Assembly: GCA_026414165.1 (NCBI GenBank)
Contig: JAOAJN010000004.1
Location: forward strand, 78,794 to 142,793
Direction of reading: 5' to 3'
Origin: Candidatus Methanomethylicaceae archaeon
Lineage (GTDB): Archaea; Thermoproteota; Methanomethylicia; Methanomethylicales; Methanomethylicaceae
DNA length: 64,000 nucleotides
Under the pieces are notes generated by a model that made no database searches, was not told where the DNA came from, and saw only the letters and a program-made list of their open reading frames with translations. A program made the translations under genes and the position numbers. This document shows positions 53,694-61,935 of the stretch, in pieces; the first letter of the stretch is position 1, and each line of letters begins with the position of its first letter.

Positions 53694-54425
53694 TTATAGT
53701 ACCAGCTCCTTCGGGAAGATCACAAACCCCTCATTTGTTATGTTATAGGGTCTGGGATTGGGATCGCAGTGGGTCCCTCTCATCTTCTCAACTTTTATCG
53801 CTTTAACCTTTCCATTCTGGTAGCTCTGGAGAAGTATGACTCCATGTGAAATATATTCCTCTATCTGGTACTCTCGCTCTAAAGCCTCCCCTCTTAACTC
53901 AGAGGAAACAAGAACTGCCGCATCGAATTTTTGAAGCTCCTCAAACATGCTTGCAATTGCATACCTTCTCTCTGCAACATCAGGATATTGAAGTATAAGC
54001 ATGGAAATGGGGTCAATAGCTATTCTTTTTGCACCAACATTTCTAACGTTCCTTCTAATTAGGTCGATTAACGATGTGAGGACAACCTCTTTTCGGGACA
54101 TTGGAACAGGTCCCAACAATAACTGGGATGGGAGTATGCGAATCGGCGAGGCATCGACTATTAACAACTTTTTCTCTTCTTCCAACTTCTTGAGATCCCA
54201 ACCAAATACTGCCATCTCTTTTGTTAAGTGATCTTTACTTTCGTCGAGCGTCACAAATACGCCCGGTTCATTATATTGAACAGCTCCTGCAACCAAAAAG
54301 TTTGCACATAATATCGTCTTTCCTGAACCAGGTCCGCCGCAAACCAGAGTTACTCTACCCTTAGGCAGTCCGCCACCAAGCAACTCGTCGAGTCCTTTTA
54401 TCCCCGAAGGCACTTTTTCTATCAT
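53694..54425 (-). CDS. KaiC/RecA-like ATPase
   Basis: The 243-residue protein is a single KaiC domain with Walker A GGPGSGKT at 30-37, the Walker B-type IDPISMLIL and the SGIKGLDELLGGGLP N-terminal element. ATG 54425 is preferred to the earlier start at 54476, whose extra 17 residues look non-conserved. Such proteins in archaea act in signal transduction, often with sensors. The gene faces the V4R sensor gene. Confidence 0.88.
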   Translation of the reverse strand: MIEKVPSGIKGLDELLGGGLPKGRVTLVCGGPGSGKTILCANFLVAGAVQYNEPGVFVTLDESKDHLTKEMAVFGWDLKKLEEEKKLLIVDASPIRILPSQLLLGPVPMSRKEVVLTSLIDLIRRNVRNVGAKRIAIDPISMLILQYPDVAERRYAIASMFEELQKFDAAVLVSSELRGEALEREYQIEEYISHGVILLQSYQNGKVKAIKVEKMRGTHCDPNPRPYNITNEGFVIFPKELVL

Positions 54426-54546
54426 GGTCTGCCTCGCCTTTTTGATTAGTATAAATATTTGAGTTAATTTTTGCAATTAGTTAATTATAAATATTTTTAT
54501 AGAAAAAGCTTATTCCAGTGGCTTATAAAGAATAAAGGGGGAAAAA

Positions 54547-54897
54547 ATGGTCATATCTGAAGACTCCAGCGCAGAAGAGATCGCCCCATTGGCTCTCGCC
54601 ATTCACGAACTATGTGGTCTACCACTTACCATGAGGACTAAGAACAAGAAAGGGGTTAGGGTCGAAGATCATAAAGTCGTGGACTATGACTATACTGGCC
54701 CAGTCCTTGAGGAAGTTCTTGAAAAAGGTGTGATCATCAGAAAAATCCCTGACAGGGGCCCTTACAAGGGTGTACCTGTCATAGTCGTTCCCGTGAAGGT
54801 TGGTGAAAAGACAGTGGCTGCTATAGGCATAGTGGATGAGACTTACGGGGTATTCAGCGAGGCTACAATGATCGGGAAAAGGCGACCGAAACTCTGA
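54547..54897 (+). CDS. DUF2111 family protein
   Basis: The 116-residue protein matches the family recalled as DUF2111: LALAIHELCGLPLTMRTKN, GVRVEDHKVVDYDYTGPVLEEVLE (seen as separate motifs VDYDYTGPVLEEV and RGPYKGVPVIVVPVK) and AAIGIVDETYGVF. The family is best known from methanogens and has no established function. GAAAAAATG with a GGGGG upstream gives a good start. It is convergent to an ECF-type membrane gene. Confidence 0.75.
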   Translation: MVISEDSSAEEIAPLALAIHELCGLPLTMRTKNKKGVRVEDHKVVDYDYTGPVLEEVLEKGVIIRKIPDRGPYKGVPVIVVPVKVGEKTVAAIGIVDETYGVFSEATMIGKRRPKL

Positions 54898-54923
54898 TAC
54901 TTGAATATATACCATCCACAAAC

Positions 54924-55529
54924 CTACAATCGCTTGACTTCTAAGAAGCGCCTTGCGACCCCAAACACTATGAGCCAAGATCCCACCAAATCGACGAGAC
55001 CTTGTACGATATTCATGGTCGATACGAATGATACAAATCCAAAATAAGAACCAAAGAAGAAGCTCTCTATTATCTTCTCAACTGGCATTTGAAAGAACAG
55101 TGGTAAAGCCCAGTAATAATTTAGAACCACTGCAACACCGCACCTCACCAACAGAGATGCTACGGCCGAGATTGAGTACTTGGGGATGGACTTATAGGTA
55201 CTTTGTGGGGGCCCTCTGAGGATTCCGTTTGACAAAATTCCGAGGGTCACAACCATCGAAACGGTGGTGGCTGTCTTCATGACTGCACCTATAATATTCC
55301 CATAGCCTGCGATGCAGAGCATTAAAAACATCCCAAAAGCCGCAACGATTGAGCCTCCCATCCCCAAAATGAAGAAAGTGATCATAATTGGAAGGGCGAC
55401 AAAATCTATTGACATCCCCCAGGGAACCCTGAGGGGCAACGCTCTGTTTAGCAGCTCAAAAATCAGTGTTAATGCGATCATCAGGGATACAAATGATACT
55501 TGAAATGACTTTGAATAAACCCTCGCCAT
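54924..55529 (-). CDS. ECF-transporter S-component-like membrane protein
   Basis: The 201-residue protein has about five to six membrane segments in the pattern of ECF substrate-binding components (RibU/ThiW-like): FVSLMIALTLIFELLNRALPLRVPWGMSIDFVALPIMIT as hydrophobic core with PLRVPWGMS, and GAVMKTATTVSM. ATG 55529 follows GGGGGATAAAT and is chosen over 55562. The substrate is unknown. A thiamine-binding MTH1187-like gene lies 240 bases upstream on the other strand, which makes thiamine one possibility. Confidence 0.7.
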   Translation of the reverse strand: MARVYSKSFQVSFVSLMIALTLIFELLNRALPLRVPWGMSIDFVALPIMITFFILGMGGSIVAAFGMFLMLCIAGYGNIIGAVMKTATTVSMVVTLGILSNGILRGPPQSTYKSIPKYSISAVASLLVRCGVAVVLNYYWALPLFFQMPVEKIIESFFFGSYFGFVSFVSTMNIVQGLVDLVGSWLIVFGVARRFLEVKRL

Positions 55530-55770
55530 ATTTATCCCCCGAAAATTAACACTTTCAAACATTTAAGAGTATCTACTCATTTTTAAGTAAAAAGCTTTAA
55601 ACCAGCTTTTTCCATATCTTTCATGAAAATCTACGAGGGTTGGCAACAACTCAAATCCCTGTCTCGGGATCTTTAGGGGGCATATCACTATAAAGTTATG
55701 ATAAAATAGGCGCCCCTCCTTTAGCAGGTCATATATATTTATGCCTACATAATTATAAGCGGGTGGTGCT

Positions 55771-56094
55771 ATGATAATATTGGAGTTTTCAGTAGTACCT
55801 GTAGGAACTGGCAATACGGGCGTAAGCGAGTATGTTGCAAAAGCCTGTAAAGTTATAGAATCGTCTGGCGTCAGATACATGGTCACTCCAATGGGCACTA
55901 TCATAGAAACAGAGTCTCTGGAAAAAGCATTCGATGTGGTCAGGAGAACCCATGAAGCAGTGCTTGAGGCTGGGGCAAAGAGGGTTATTACTACTATAAA
56001 GATCGACGATAGGCGGGACAAAAAGAGAAAGATGGAGGACAAAGTAGAGAAACTTAAAGAAATGGGCGTCTCCGTAAAACCCCCTTCTAAGTAA
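55771..56094 (+). CDS. MTH1187-family thiamine-binding protein
   Basis: The 107-residue protein has FSVVPVGTGNTGVSEYVAKACKVIESSGVRYMVTPMGT-type pattern (seen as VPVGTGNTGVSEYV and YMVTPMGT) and the DRRDKKRKMEDKVEKL ending of the MTH1187/YqgV family. Family members bind thiamine. It may deliver thiamine in the cytoplasm or sense it. A TATA-like TATATATTTATG precedes it near 55731. Confidence 0.85.
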   Translation: MIILEFSVVPVGTGNTGVSEYVAKACKVIESSGVRYMVTPMGTIIETESLEKAFDVVRRTHEAVLEAGAKRVITTIKIDDRRDKKRKMEDKVEKLKEMGVSVKPPSK

Positions 56095-56244
56095 GAATAG
56101 CATAAAATCTGTGCCAAAAATTGACAAGTCGATGAATCAGAGACCCTTCAAATCAGCATAATTACTAGTCTTTTTCCCTTATACTTGCTTAAAAATTCGA
56201 TATTTGAGATTATATCGGCATTTCTTACAATATTTAGACTCTTG

Positions 56245-56820
56245 TTATGGGACATGACCCACTATAAACGGCGTAACATAAGTCTCAATGATTGCCGCCA
56301 CGAAAAGCAACACTAAAGATATTAGGAAAAGCTTAAACCCCCTTTTGAAATCTTGAGCCACTTCATATTCTTTGCCCCTAATTCTCCTCAAGATTTTTCT
56401 GATAACCCCTGTGCCAAAGCACAAACCTCCTGCCGCAGCTATCACAAGCGCGGGCAACTCGAATATGCCATGTGGTGCCAATGCCCTAAGCGCTAGGTCT
56501 ATTGGCAGTACTGATGCTACGAACCCTGTCATAAATCCGTTAAGCAATAAAATCGTAGCGGGGAATATCAAAAGCAGCGGGGATAGGAAAAAAGCTAGAC
56601 CTACAGTTAAAGAATTCTTTGCAAATAAAAATATGACAGTGGAAAATTCGTATGGCTTATACAATTCCACGTAAGGGGATAAAATTTCAAAAAAAGGAGT
56701 TTCAGAAAGCGGCGTCTCGGCCTTTGGCACAAAGACTCCTAAAGCCATGCCCATAAAAAACAGCCCTGCAGATATTGCTAAGTATTTATAAGCGCTTCCG
56801 CCTTTCTTGACTGTCTGCAT
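56245..56820 (-). CDS. SpoIIM family membrane protein
   Basis: The 191-residue protein has five to six membrane segments in the stage II sporulation M-like pattern: FFMGMALGVFVPK at the N-terminus, FFLSPLLLIFPATILLLNGFMTGFVASV with NGFMTGF, APHGIFELPALVIAAAGGLCFG with HGIFELPA. In archaea the family is widespread and not linked to sporulation; it may affect membrane morphology. It starts three bases before the stop of the next acetyltransferase gene. Confidence 0.85.
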   Translation of the reverse strand: MQTVKKGGSAYKYLAISAGLFFMGMALGVFVPKAETPLSETPFFEILSPYVELYKPYEFSTVIFLFAKNSLTVGLAFFLSPLLLIFPATILLLNGFMTGFVASVLPIDLALRALAPHGIFELPALVIAAAGGLCFGTGVIRKILRRIRGKEYEVAQDFKRGFKLFLISLVLLFVAAIIETYVTPFIVGHVP

Positions 56821-56823
56821 AAA

Positions 56824-57090
56824 TCATCCCGCCAGCATATTTTTGTATTCCGGGTGCTTTTTGAAGAACTCTACTGAAAATGGGCAGACTGGAACTATTT
56901 TTAGTTTTTTCTCTCTCGCGTAATTTATTGCAGCTTCCATCATTTTTGCCCCTATGCCTTTTCCCCTGTGCTCTTCTGGCGTGAAAGTGGCGTCTATGTA
57001 CATCTTGTCTTTCTTAACATGATATTTTAAGAATGCCTCACTCCCACCAAGATCTACTACTATTTTCTCGTCTTCAATCTTAACACTCAT
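56824..57090 (-). CDS. Small GNAT acetyltransferase
   Basis: The 88-residue protein is a minimal GNAT of the YjdJ type: EHRGKGIGAKMMEAAINYAREK holds the acetyl-CoA loop RGKGIG, and CPFSVEFFKKHPEY is the typical C-terminus with Cys and Phe. It likely acetylates a small amine. It is coupled by four bases to the SpoIIM-like gene. Confidence 0.85.
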   Translation of the reverse strand: MSVKIEDEKIVVDLGGSEAFLKYHVKKDKMYIDATFTPEEHRGKGIGAKMMEAAINYAREKKLKIVPVCPFSVEFFKKHPEYKNMLAG

Positions 57091-57214
57091 AAGCCTTCAC
57101 CAATAACATACGTTCTCAAACTTATAAAAATATACAAATTATGAACCTGAAAACTACGAGAAGCGTCCTTCTTATTAATAAGATTTACAAAATGTGAATG
57201 AGAGGGCTCAAGGG

Positions 57215-58165
57215 ATGGATCCTAAACAGCAATCTATGAGAGAGGCGCTGATTTCTGAGAAGGTTGAAGACCTAGTCATAAATAAGGATGATACGGTTTC
57301 CGACCTCGTGATGAAGCTAAGAAAGATGGGCGGCTTCATGGCTCCTAGGGTCGCAAGAGCCGCGGAGATCCTCAAGGAGATGTCTTCAAGCGGGGCGACA
57401 ACTTTCCTCTCATTTACTGGAAATGTTGTATCAACGGGTCTCCGAGGCACTTTAGCACAATTAATTAAGAAAGGAAGCTTTAATGCCATTGTCACAACGT
57501 GTGGAGCTTTAGATCATGATATAGCGCGGTCCTTTGGCGCAAAATATGCATGTGGCGAATTCGATGTCGACGACTCTATGCTGAACGAGCTGGAGATACA
57601 CCGGCTCGGCAACGTTTTCATACCTCTCGAAGATTACGGTCCTCTTATAGAGCGATTAATGAGGGCGCACCTCCCAGACATCATGAAGGATAGATCTGAG
57701 ATCTCCCCCAGCGAGCTCGCCAGAGAGTTTGGTAGGCGCATCACTGACGACTCTTCCATTCTTAGAGCTGCCTTCGAGAAGGGTGTCCCGGTCTTCGTAC
57801 CAGGGATTGTTGACGGATCATTTGGAACAAACCTCTTCTTCTATGCACAGACAAATAGACTAAAGCTGGATCTCTTCAAGGACATGAATTTACTGTTGAA
57901 CATGGTCTTCGACTCCAAAAAAACCGGGGCTCTAATAATAGGCGGCGGCATAAGCAAACATCATGTAATATGGTGGAACCAATTCAAGGAAGGTTTGGAT
58001 TACTGCGTTTATTTGACGACTGCCCTAGAATACGATGGTAGCCTATCCGGAGCGCTGCCAAAGGAGGCTATATCTTGGGGAAAAATAAAACCCACAGCAA
58101 AGCATGTTGCAGTAATAGGCGACGTGACAATAACCCTGCCGCTGATAGCCTCCTCTCTGCTTTGA
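57215..58165 (+). CDS. dys: Deoxyhypusine synthase
   Basis: The 316-residue protein uses spermidine and NAD to modify a lysine of aIF5A to deoxyhypusine. The catalytic lysine is Lys248 in GGGISKHHVIWWNQ. It also has TGNVVSTGLRGTL, FVPGIVDGSFGTNLF (seen as the motif PGIVDGSFGTNL) and the C-terminal EAISWGKI. ATG 57215 is chosen because a TATA-like box near 57168-57182 predicts transcription from about 57200, which excludes GTG 57194 unless leaderless. Confidence 0.93.
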   Translation: MDPKQQSMREALISEKVEDLVINKDDTVSDLVMKLRKMGGFMAPRVARAAEILKEMSSSGATTFLSFTGNVVSTGLRGTLAQLIKKGSFNAIVTTCGALDHDIARSFGAKYACGEFDVDDSMLNELEIHRLGNVFIPLEDYGPLIERLMRAHLPDIMKDRSEISPSELAREFGRRITDDSSILRAAFEKGVPVFVPGIVDGSFGTNLFFYAQTNRLKLDLFKDMNLLLNMVFDSKKTGALIIGGGISKHHVIWWNQFKEGLDYCVYLTTALEYDGSLSGALPKEAISWGKIKPTAKHVAVIGDVTITLPLIASSLL

Positions 58166-58174
58166 GGTGAGTCT

Positions 58175-58990
58175 GTGCCTAGGCTTCGCCACTGCTACCC
58201 TGTTAATCATAGACCTGCAAGGGTCTTTGAAAGGAGAATGTACTACACCTCGCTTGACTTCAGTAAGATAGAGAAGTGGTTCAGTAGCAAGCCTGGCAGT
58301 CTAAAGAAACCCATCTTCCATTTGGATCCAGGCTATGAAACAGGTTACTGCCGAAAAAAGTACCGGGATAGGCTCGGCAAACTCCTTTACTTTGACATTG
58401 AAGACTACAACGAGCTCAAAGAAATGGTCCTCGAATACCTTCCAGAGGACCTATATTACGATCGAAACCTTTACAGGGACACCTCTAAATGTGTTGACTG
58501 TGAATATAGGACTTGCCCAAGCTGCGAAGATTTACTGGGGCAGGAGTTAATGTTCGATGTGGACCCAGAAAATATCGACTGCCCCAACTGTGGCTCTCTT
58601 GAGGAGAGAATCAAAGGTGCCTCCATGTTCAAGTTCTGCTATATATGTTTTAACAAGGTGATAGAGCAAACCCTGCAACTCAAAGATCTACTCTCAGAGA
58701 AAGGCTTTCGAAGACTTTCCGCAGTCTACTCAGGAAGGGGTTTCCACATTTATGTTGAGGATCTTCAAGCCTATAAGATGACCTATGAGGAAAGAAAGAG
58801 TCTTGCGATTGAAGTTAAAAATCAGGGAATAGCAATAGACCCGTGGGTCACAGAGGGTGGTTCTAGGCTAGCCAGGGTCCCTTATTCACTTAATGGGCTT
58901 GTAAGCAGGATTTGCTATCCAATAGAACTCTCTGAAATAAAAAAACTCGACTTTTGGCGATCTCGACCATTCGTACCAGAATTTTTATGA
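58175..58990 (+). CDS. PriS-like archaeo-eukaryotic primase
   Basis: The 271-residue protein is an AEP. It has the DxD metal site (Asp128, Asp130 in MFDVDP), the SGRGFHIYV motif (Ser186, His191) and the RLARVPYSLNG segment. Two zinc groups are visible: Cys106, 109, 114, 117 and Cys136, 139, 155, 158. Full-size PriS proteins are 330-400 residues, and this one lacks the usual N-terminal part before the YYDRN-type strand. It may be the replicative small subunit of a divergent lineage or a separate primase-polymerase. It starts nine bases after the deoxyhypusine synthase gene. Confidence 0.75.
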   Translation: MPRLRHCYPVNHRPARVFERRMYYTSLDFSKIEKWFSSKPGSLKKPIFHLDPGYETGYCRKKYRDRLGKLLYFDIEDYNELKEMVLEYLPEDLYYDRNLYRDTSKCVDCEYRTCPSCEDLLGQELMFDVDPENIDCPNCGSLEERIKGASMFKFCYICFNKVIEQTLQLKDLLSEKGFRRLSAVYSGRGFHIYVEDLQAYKMTYEERKSLAIEVKNQGIAIDPWVTEGGSRLARVPYSLNGLVSRICYPIELSEIKKLDFWRSRPFVPEFL

Positions 58991-59056
58991 TCACTTCTTC
59001 TTTTTCGCCTTCTCTTCTTTCTTCTTGTAGTACTCCTTCTTCTTCTCAGCAGCCAT
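58991..59056 (-). CDS. 21-residue Lys-rich peptide
   Basis: ATG 59056 starts a frame of 21 residues before TGA at 58991, with an in-frame ATG three codons earlier (24 residues). Of the 21 residues 11 are Lys and 4 are Glu (MAAEKKKEYY at the start). A GATGAG-type site lies six bases before the ATG. The stop meets that of the convergent primase gene. Such tiny basic peptides exist in archaea, but chance ORFs of this size also occur. Confidence 0.35.
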   Translation of the reverse strand: MAAEKKKEYYKKKEEKAKKKK

Positions 59057-59168
59057 AATTCTCATCCCTGTATTTATCATGTATAACTCGATTAATAATG
59101 ATTTCTCTCCTCTAAAAACATACGAAAGGGTTATGATTTAATGTTTGCATTATTTAATAGATACGATT

Positions 59169-60776
59169 ATGGGTGAAGAACAGCTTAAACACCTTCCAAA
59201 GGAAAGCGAAGAGGGAAATGTAGAGTACAAACTTAAGATAGTCCATCCCACAAAGGACCGGCTGGAAGAGTTGGCATCACAGATTAGGTACAGACTCGCT
59301 GAGAGGGGAGGAGAGGCCTTCTACATATTGGGCGTTAGTGATTCTGGAGAGCCTGTGGGTCTAAATGACGAAGAGCTCGAGATCTCTTTGGATAACCTCC
59401 GAAAAGCCGCCGATTTGGCTGGAGCAAAGATAAGCGTGATCAGGGAGGCTCGAGGGAAGAGTGGCAGAATCCTCGAATTATTATTGAGGCGTTGTAGGGA
59501 TCAGCTACCAATCCAGATCTCTATTATCACGGCTGGACAAGCTGATCATGGAAAGACTACGACTGTGGGCGTGCTGGTTACTGGAGATTTAGACGATGGA
59601 GACGGTCTGATTATGGGCAAAGTCGCGAGGTACAAGCACGAGGTCGTGATGCGGAGGACCTCCTCAGTGGCAGAAAGGGTTATGGGCTTCGATGAGGAAG
59701 GGAACTTAGTAAATTACATTCTGCCGTCAGCACTAGACGAGGCACAGGTCTACCTGAATAGCTGTAAACTTGTATCCTTTGTGGATGTTGGTGGTCATGA
59801 GAGGTACCTTAGGACTGCTGTTAGAGGTCTCCTCTCTTACAACCCTGATTACGTGATGCTGGTCGTTGCTGGTAATGCTGGAGTATCCACCATGACAAAG
59901 GAGCATCTTGGAATAGCTCTAAGCTTCAAAATCCCGATCTTCGTCGTCGTAACAAAGGGTGATCTGGCGCCACCTGACATACTTTCTAGAGTTATTGAAG
60001 ATCTCATGACCCTTCTCAAGGCTCCGGGAATTAATAAGATCCCCCTTTTAGTAAAAGATCTTGACGATGTTTCGATTTCAGCCAGAAATATGCGAAGTGG
60101 CAGAGTCTCACCAATCTTCGTAATATCAAACAAGTTTGGATCTGGGCTCCATCTCTTGCGGAAGTTTTTGAACTTGCTTCCTCCAAGGCTGAGGTGGGAA
60201 GAGGAGCTCTCTAAGCCATTCCTTGTTTATATTGACGATAAATTTAACGTACCTGGCGTGGGTGTTGTCGTAGCAGGACTGGTGTTGCAGGGCTGGGTAA
60301 GAGTAAACGACAGGGTCTGGATTGGACCATTTAAAGATGGAAGCTTTAGGGAGACTAGGATAAGGAGTATACATGCTAAGAGAGGGGTCTACATAGAAAA
60401 AGCTCAGGCTGGAAGGAGCGTTACCTTCGCCATCACTAATGTATCATATGATGAGGTTGAGAAAGGAATGGCTCTCTTAGGAGAGGGGTTGCCCTTAAAA
60501 TCTGCAAGGGGATTTGAGGGGGACGTATTCATACTTCACCATCCCACAACAATCCGCCCAGGATATGAAGCGATATTTCACATTCACTCAATAAAAGAGG
60601 CCTGCAGGCTTATCTGGAGCTCAAAAGAGACCTTGAGGACTGGAGATAGGGCTACAATCAGAGTAGAGGCTGTATTCCATCCAATCTACGTGAGAGAGGG
60701 TGATCGGTTTTTATTCCGAGAGGGAAGGGCTAGGGGTATGGGCATCGTAACAAGGGTCATATATTCAAACCCGTAA
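59169..60776 (+). CDS. GTPBP1/2-type translational GTPase
   Basis: The 535-residue protein is an EF-Tu-superfamily GTPase of the GTPBP type. It has G1 AGQADHGKTTT, G3 DVGGHERYLRT and G4 TKGD, followed by two beta-barrel domains. Before the G domain lies an N-terminal alpha/beta extension (EYKLKIVHPTKDRLEEL). Archaeal GTPBPs are poorly studied; mammalian GTPBP1 and 2 act in ribosome rescue or mRNA decay. ATG 59169 is preferred over TTG 59145 because the extra residues look non-coding. Confidence 0.85.
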   Translation: MGEEQLKHLPKESEEGNVEYKLKIVHPTKDRLEELASQIRYRLAERGGEAFYILGVSDSGEPVGLNDEELEISLDNLRKAADLAGAKISVIREARGKSGRILELLLRRCRDQLPIQISIITAGQADHGKTTTVGVLVTGDLDDGDGLIMGKVARYKHEVVMRRTSSVAERVMGFDEEGNLVNYILPSALDEAQVYLNSCKLVSFVDVGGHERYLRTAVRGLLSYNPDYVMLVVAGNAGVSTMTKEHLGIALSFKIPIFVVVTKGDLAPPDILSRVIEDLMTLLKAPGINKIPLLVKDLDDVSISARNMRSGRVSPIFVISNKFGSGLHLLRKFLNLLPPRLRWEEELSKPFLVYIDDKFNVPGVGVVVAGLVLQGWVRVNDRVWIGPFKDGSFRETRIRSIHAKRGVYIEKAQAGRSVTFAITNVSYDEVEKGMALLGEGLPLKSARGFEGDVFILHHPTTIRPGYEAIFHIHSIKEACRLIWSSKETLRTGDRATIRVEAVFHPIYVREGDRFLFREGRARGMGIVTRVIYSNP

Positions 60777-60825
60777 TCTTTCAAGATCCATTTTCTCACA
60801 ACATCACGTCCGGCAGGTCGCTGCC

Positions 60826-61218
60826 TTATCTGCGCCTTCTATTTGAGAACGCTATGAAACGACAATAGTGCTCCTCCACCAACCTCTTTGTGACATAGCC
60901 CTGATGCGGACGTAAACCCCCTCCAAAGGCTTTAGGGATGTGCAAAAGCTCGTGTATTATAACCTTTATTTTATTATCTTCAGATAGAGAATCAAACCTC
61001 TCAGAGATGACCTCGATTATATAATATGGTGGCATGTTCAAGGCCTTCTGCCAGATTTTTGAGAGCGCATAGCATCTTGCTATGCCTCTCCTCGATTTGG
61101 AGCCCCTACTCCTAAAACACATGACATGTTCTATGTCTATGTATTTGAGAGATAGGGTCGCAACGACTTCTTTGACAAGCTCATGAACATCTTCTGCAGG
61201 AATATATGTTATGGGCAT
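60826..61218 (-). CDS. Putative metallopeptidase (HELLH type)
   Basis: The 130-residue protein has HELLH at 89-93, with His105 as a likely third ligand, as in small archaeal putative metallopeptidases of the COG4900 group. The N-terminus is alpha/beta with a conserved-looking FRSRGSKSRRGIARCYAL. It is soluble and short. The substrate is unknown. Confidence 0.75.
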   Translation of the reverse strand: MPITYIPAEDVHELVKEVVATLSLKYIDIEHVMCFRSRGSKSRRGIARCYALSKIWQKALNMPPYYIIEVISERFDSLSEDNKIKVIIHELLHIPKAFGGGLRPHQGYVTKRLVEEHYCRFIAFSNRRRR

Positions 61219-61416
61219 CGGACTACCTCATAATCTAGTTCGCGCCTCATTTATAAAAAATGAATTATCCATATACCTTCTTCAACGAATCCGTCCGCTT
61301 TAGTCGTTAACCACCGAAGTGCGCTGCGGCAACTCTTTCAAATAAGGGCACTTTACCTCCAGAACAAATAAAAGTGAGAGAGCGATACTATCTCTGCTCT
61401 AAGATTGGTTATCCAT

Positions 61417-61839
61417 TCAGCGCCTTCTTCTGAACTTTCCCCTATAATCATCACGATAAAGTGGGCGGAATTTTGGTACCTGTTGATCGTAAGACCTATT
61501 CGAGATATTATTCTCTGTGTTCACCTGTGGGATCTCTTCTGTTGCAATCTCCAAAGTCCCATACCTGCCCACGTTTAAGCGCATTGAACCTCTAAATAGT
61601 GTTACATATCCGTTCTTTATTGAGACGGTCTGACCAACCTTCACTCTCTGAATGTCGTCGTCCCAAAGACTCAGGAGCACACACCCTGTCTCATCGCCAA
61701 CTAACGCTTCAGCGACACTATGAGACGCGCCATCCCTAGTTGAAACCTCCCTACTTGGATTTACTTCCAAAATCTTTACCAAAACATCCACGCCTCTAGA
61801 GGCTGGATTGAGTTCCTCAATTTTTTTAAATTCCGACAT
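61417..61839 (-). CDS. ssb: Single-stranded DNA-binding OB-fold protein
   Basis: The 140-residue protein has a single OB-fold like crenarchaeal (Sulfolobus-type) SSB: ILEVNPSREVSTRDGASHSVAEALVGDETGCVLLSLWDDDI, with the motif LVGDETGCVLLSLW and SIKNGYV. The C-terminal 40 residues are flexible, Asn/Arg-rich and end KFRRRR. It binds ssDNA or RNA. A region of 198 bases between it and the metallopeptidase gene has no supported feature. Confidence 0.85.
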   Translation of the reverse strand: MSEFKKIEELNPASRGVDVLVKILEVNPSREVSTRDGASHSVAEALVGDETGCVLLSLWDDDIQRVKVGQTVSIKNGYVTLFRGSMRLNVGRYGTLEIATEEIPQVNTENNISNRSYDQQVPKFRPLYRDDYRGKFRRRR

Positions 61840-61935
61840 TATTTATCCAACTTTTTTGTTTTGTTTGACTCGAAAGAGTCTATTCATGAGATAAAAGACG
61901 GTAGTAAATAAATCTTCTGATAAATGGTCTAAGTT

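Noticed and set aside
61219..61416. Possible RNA gene between metallopeptidase and SSB
   Set aside because: A short hairpin exists, but no clear C/D or H/ACA boxes or promoter spacing; nothing can be supported.
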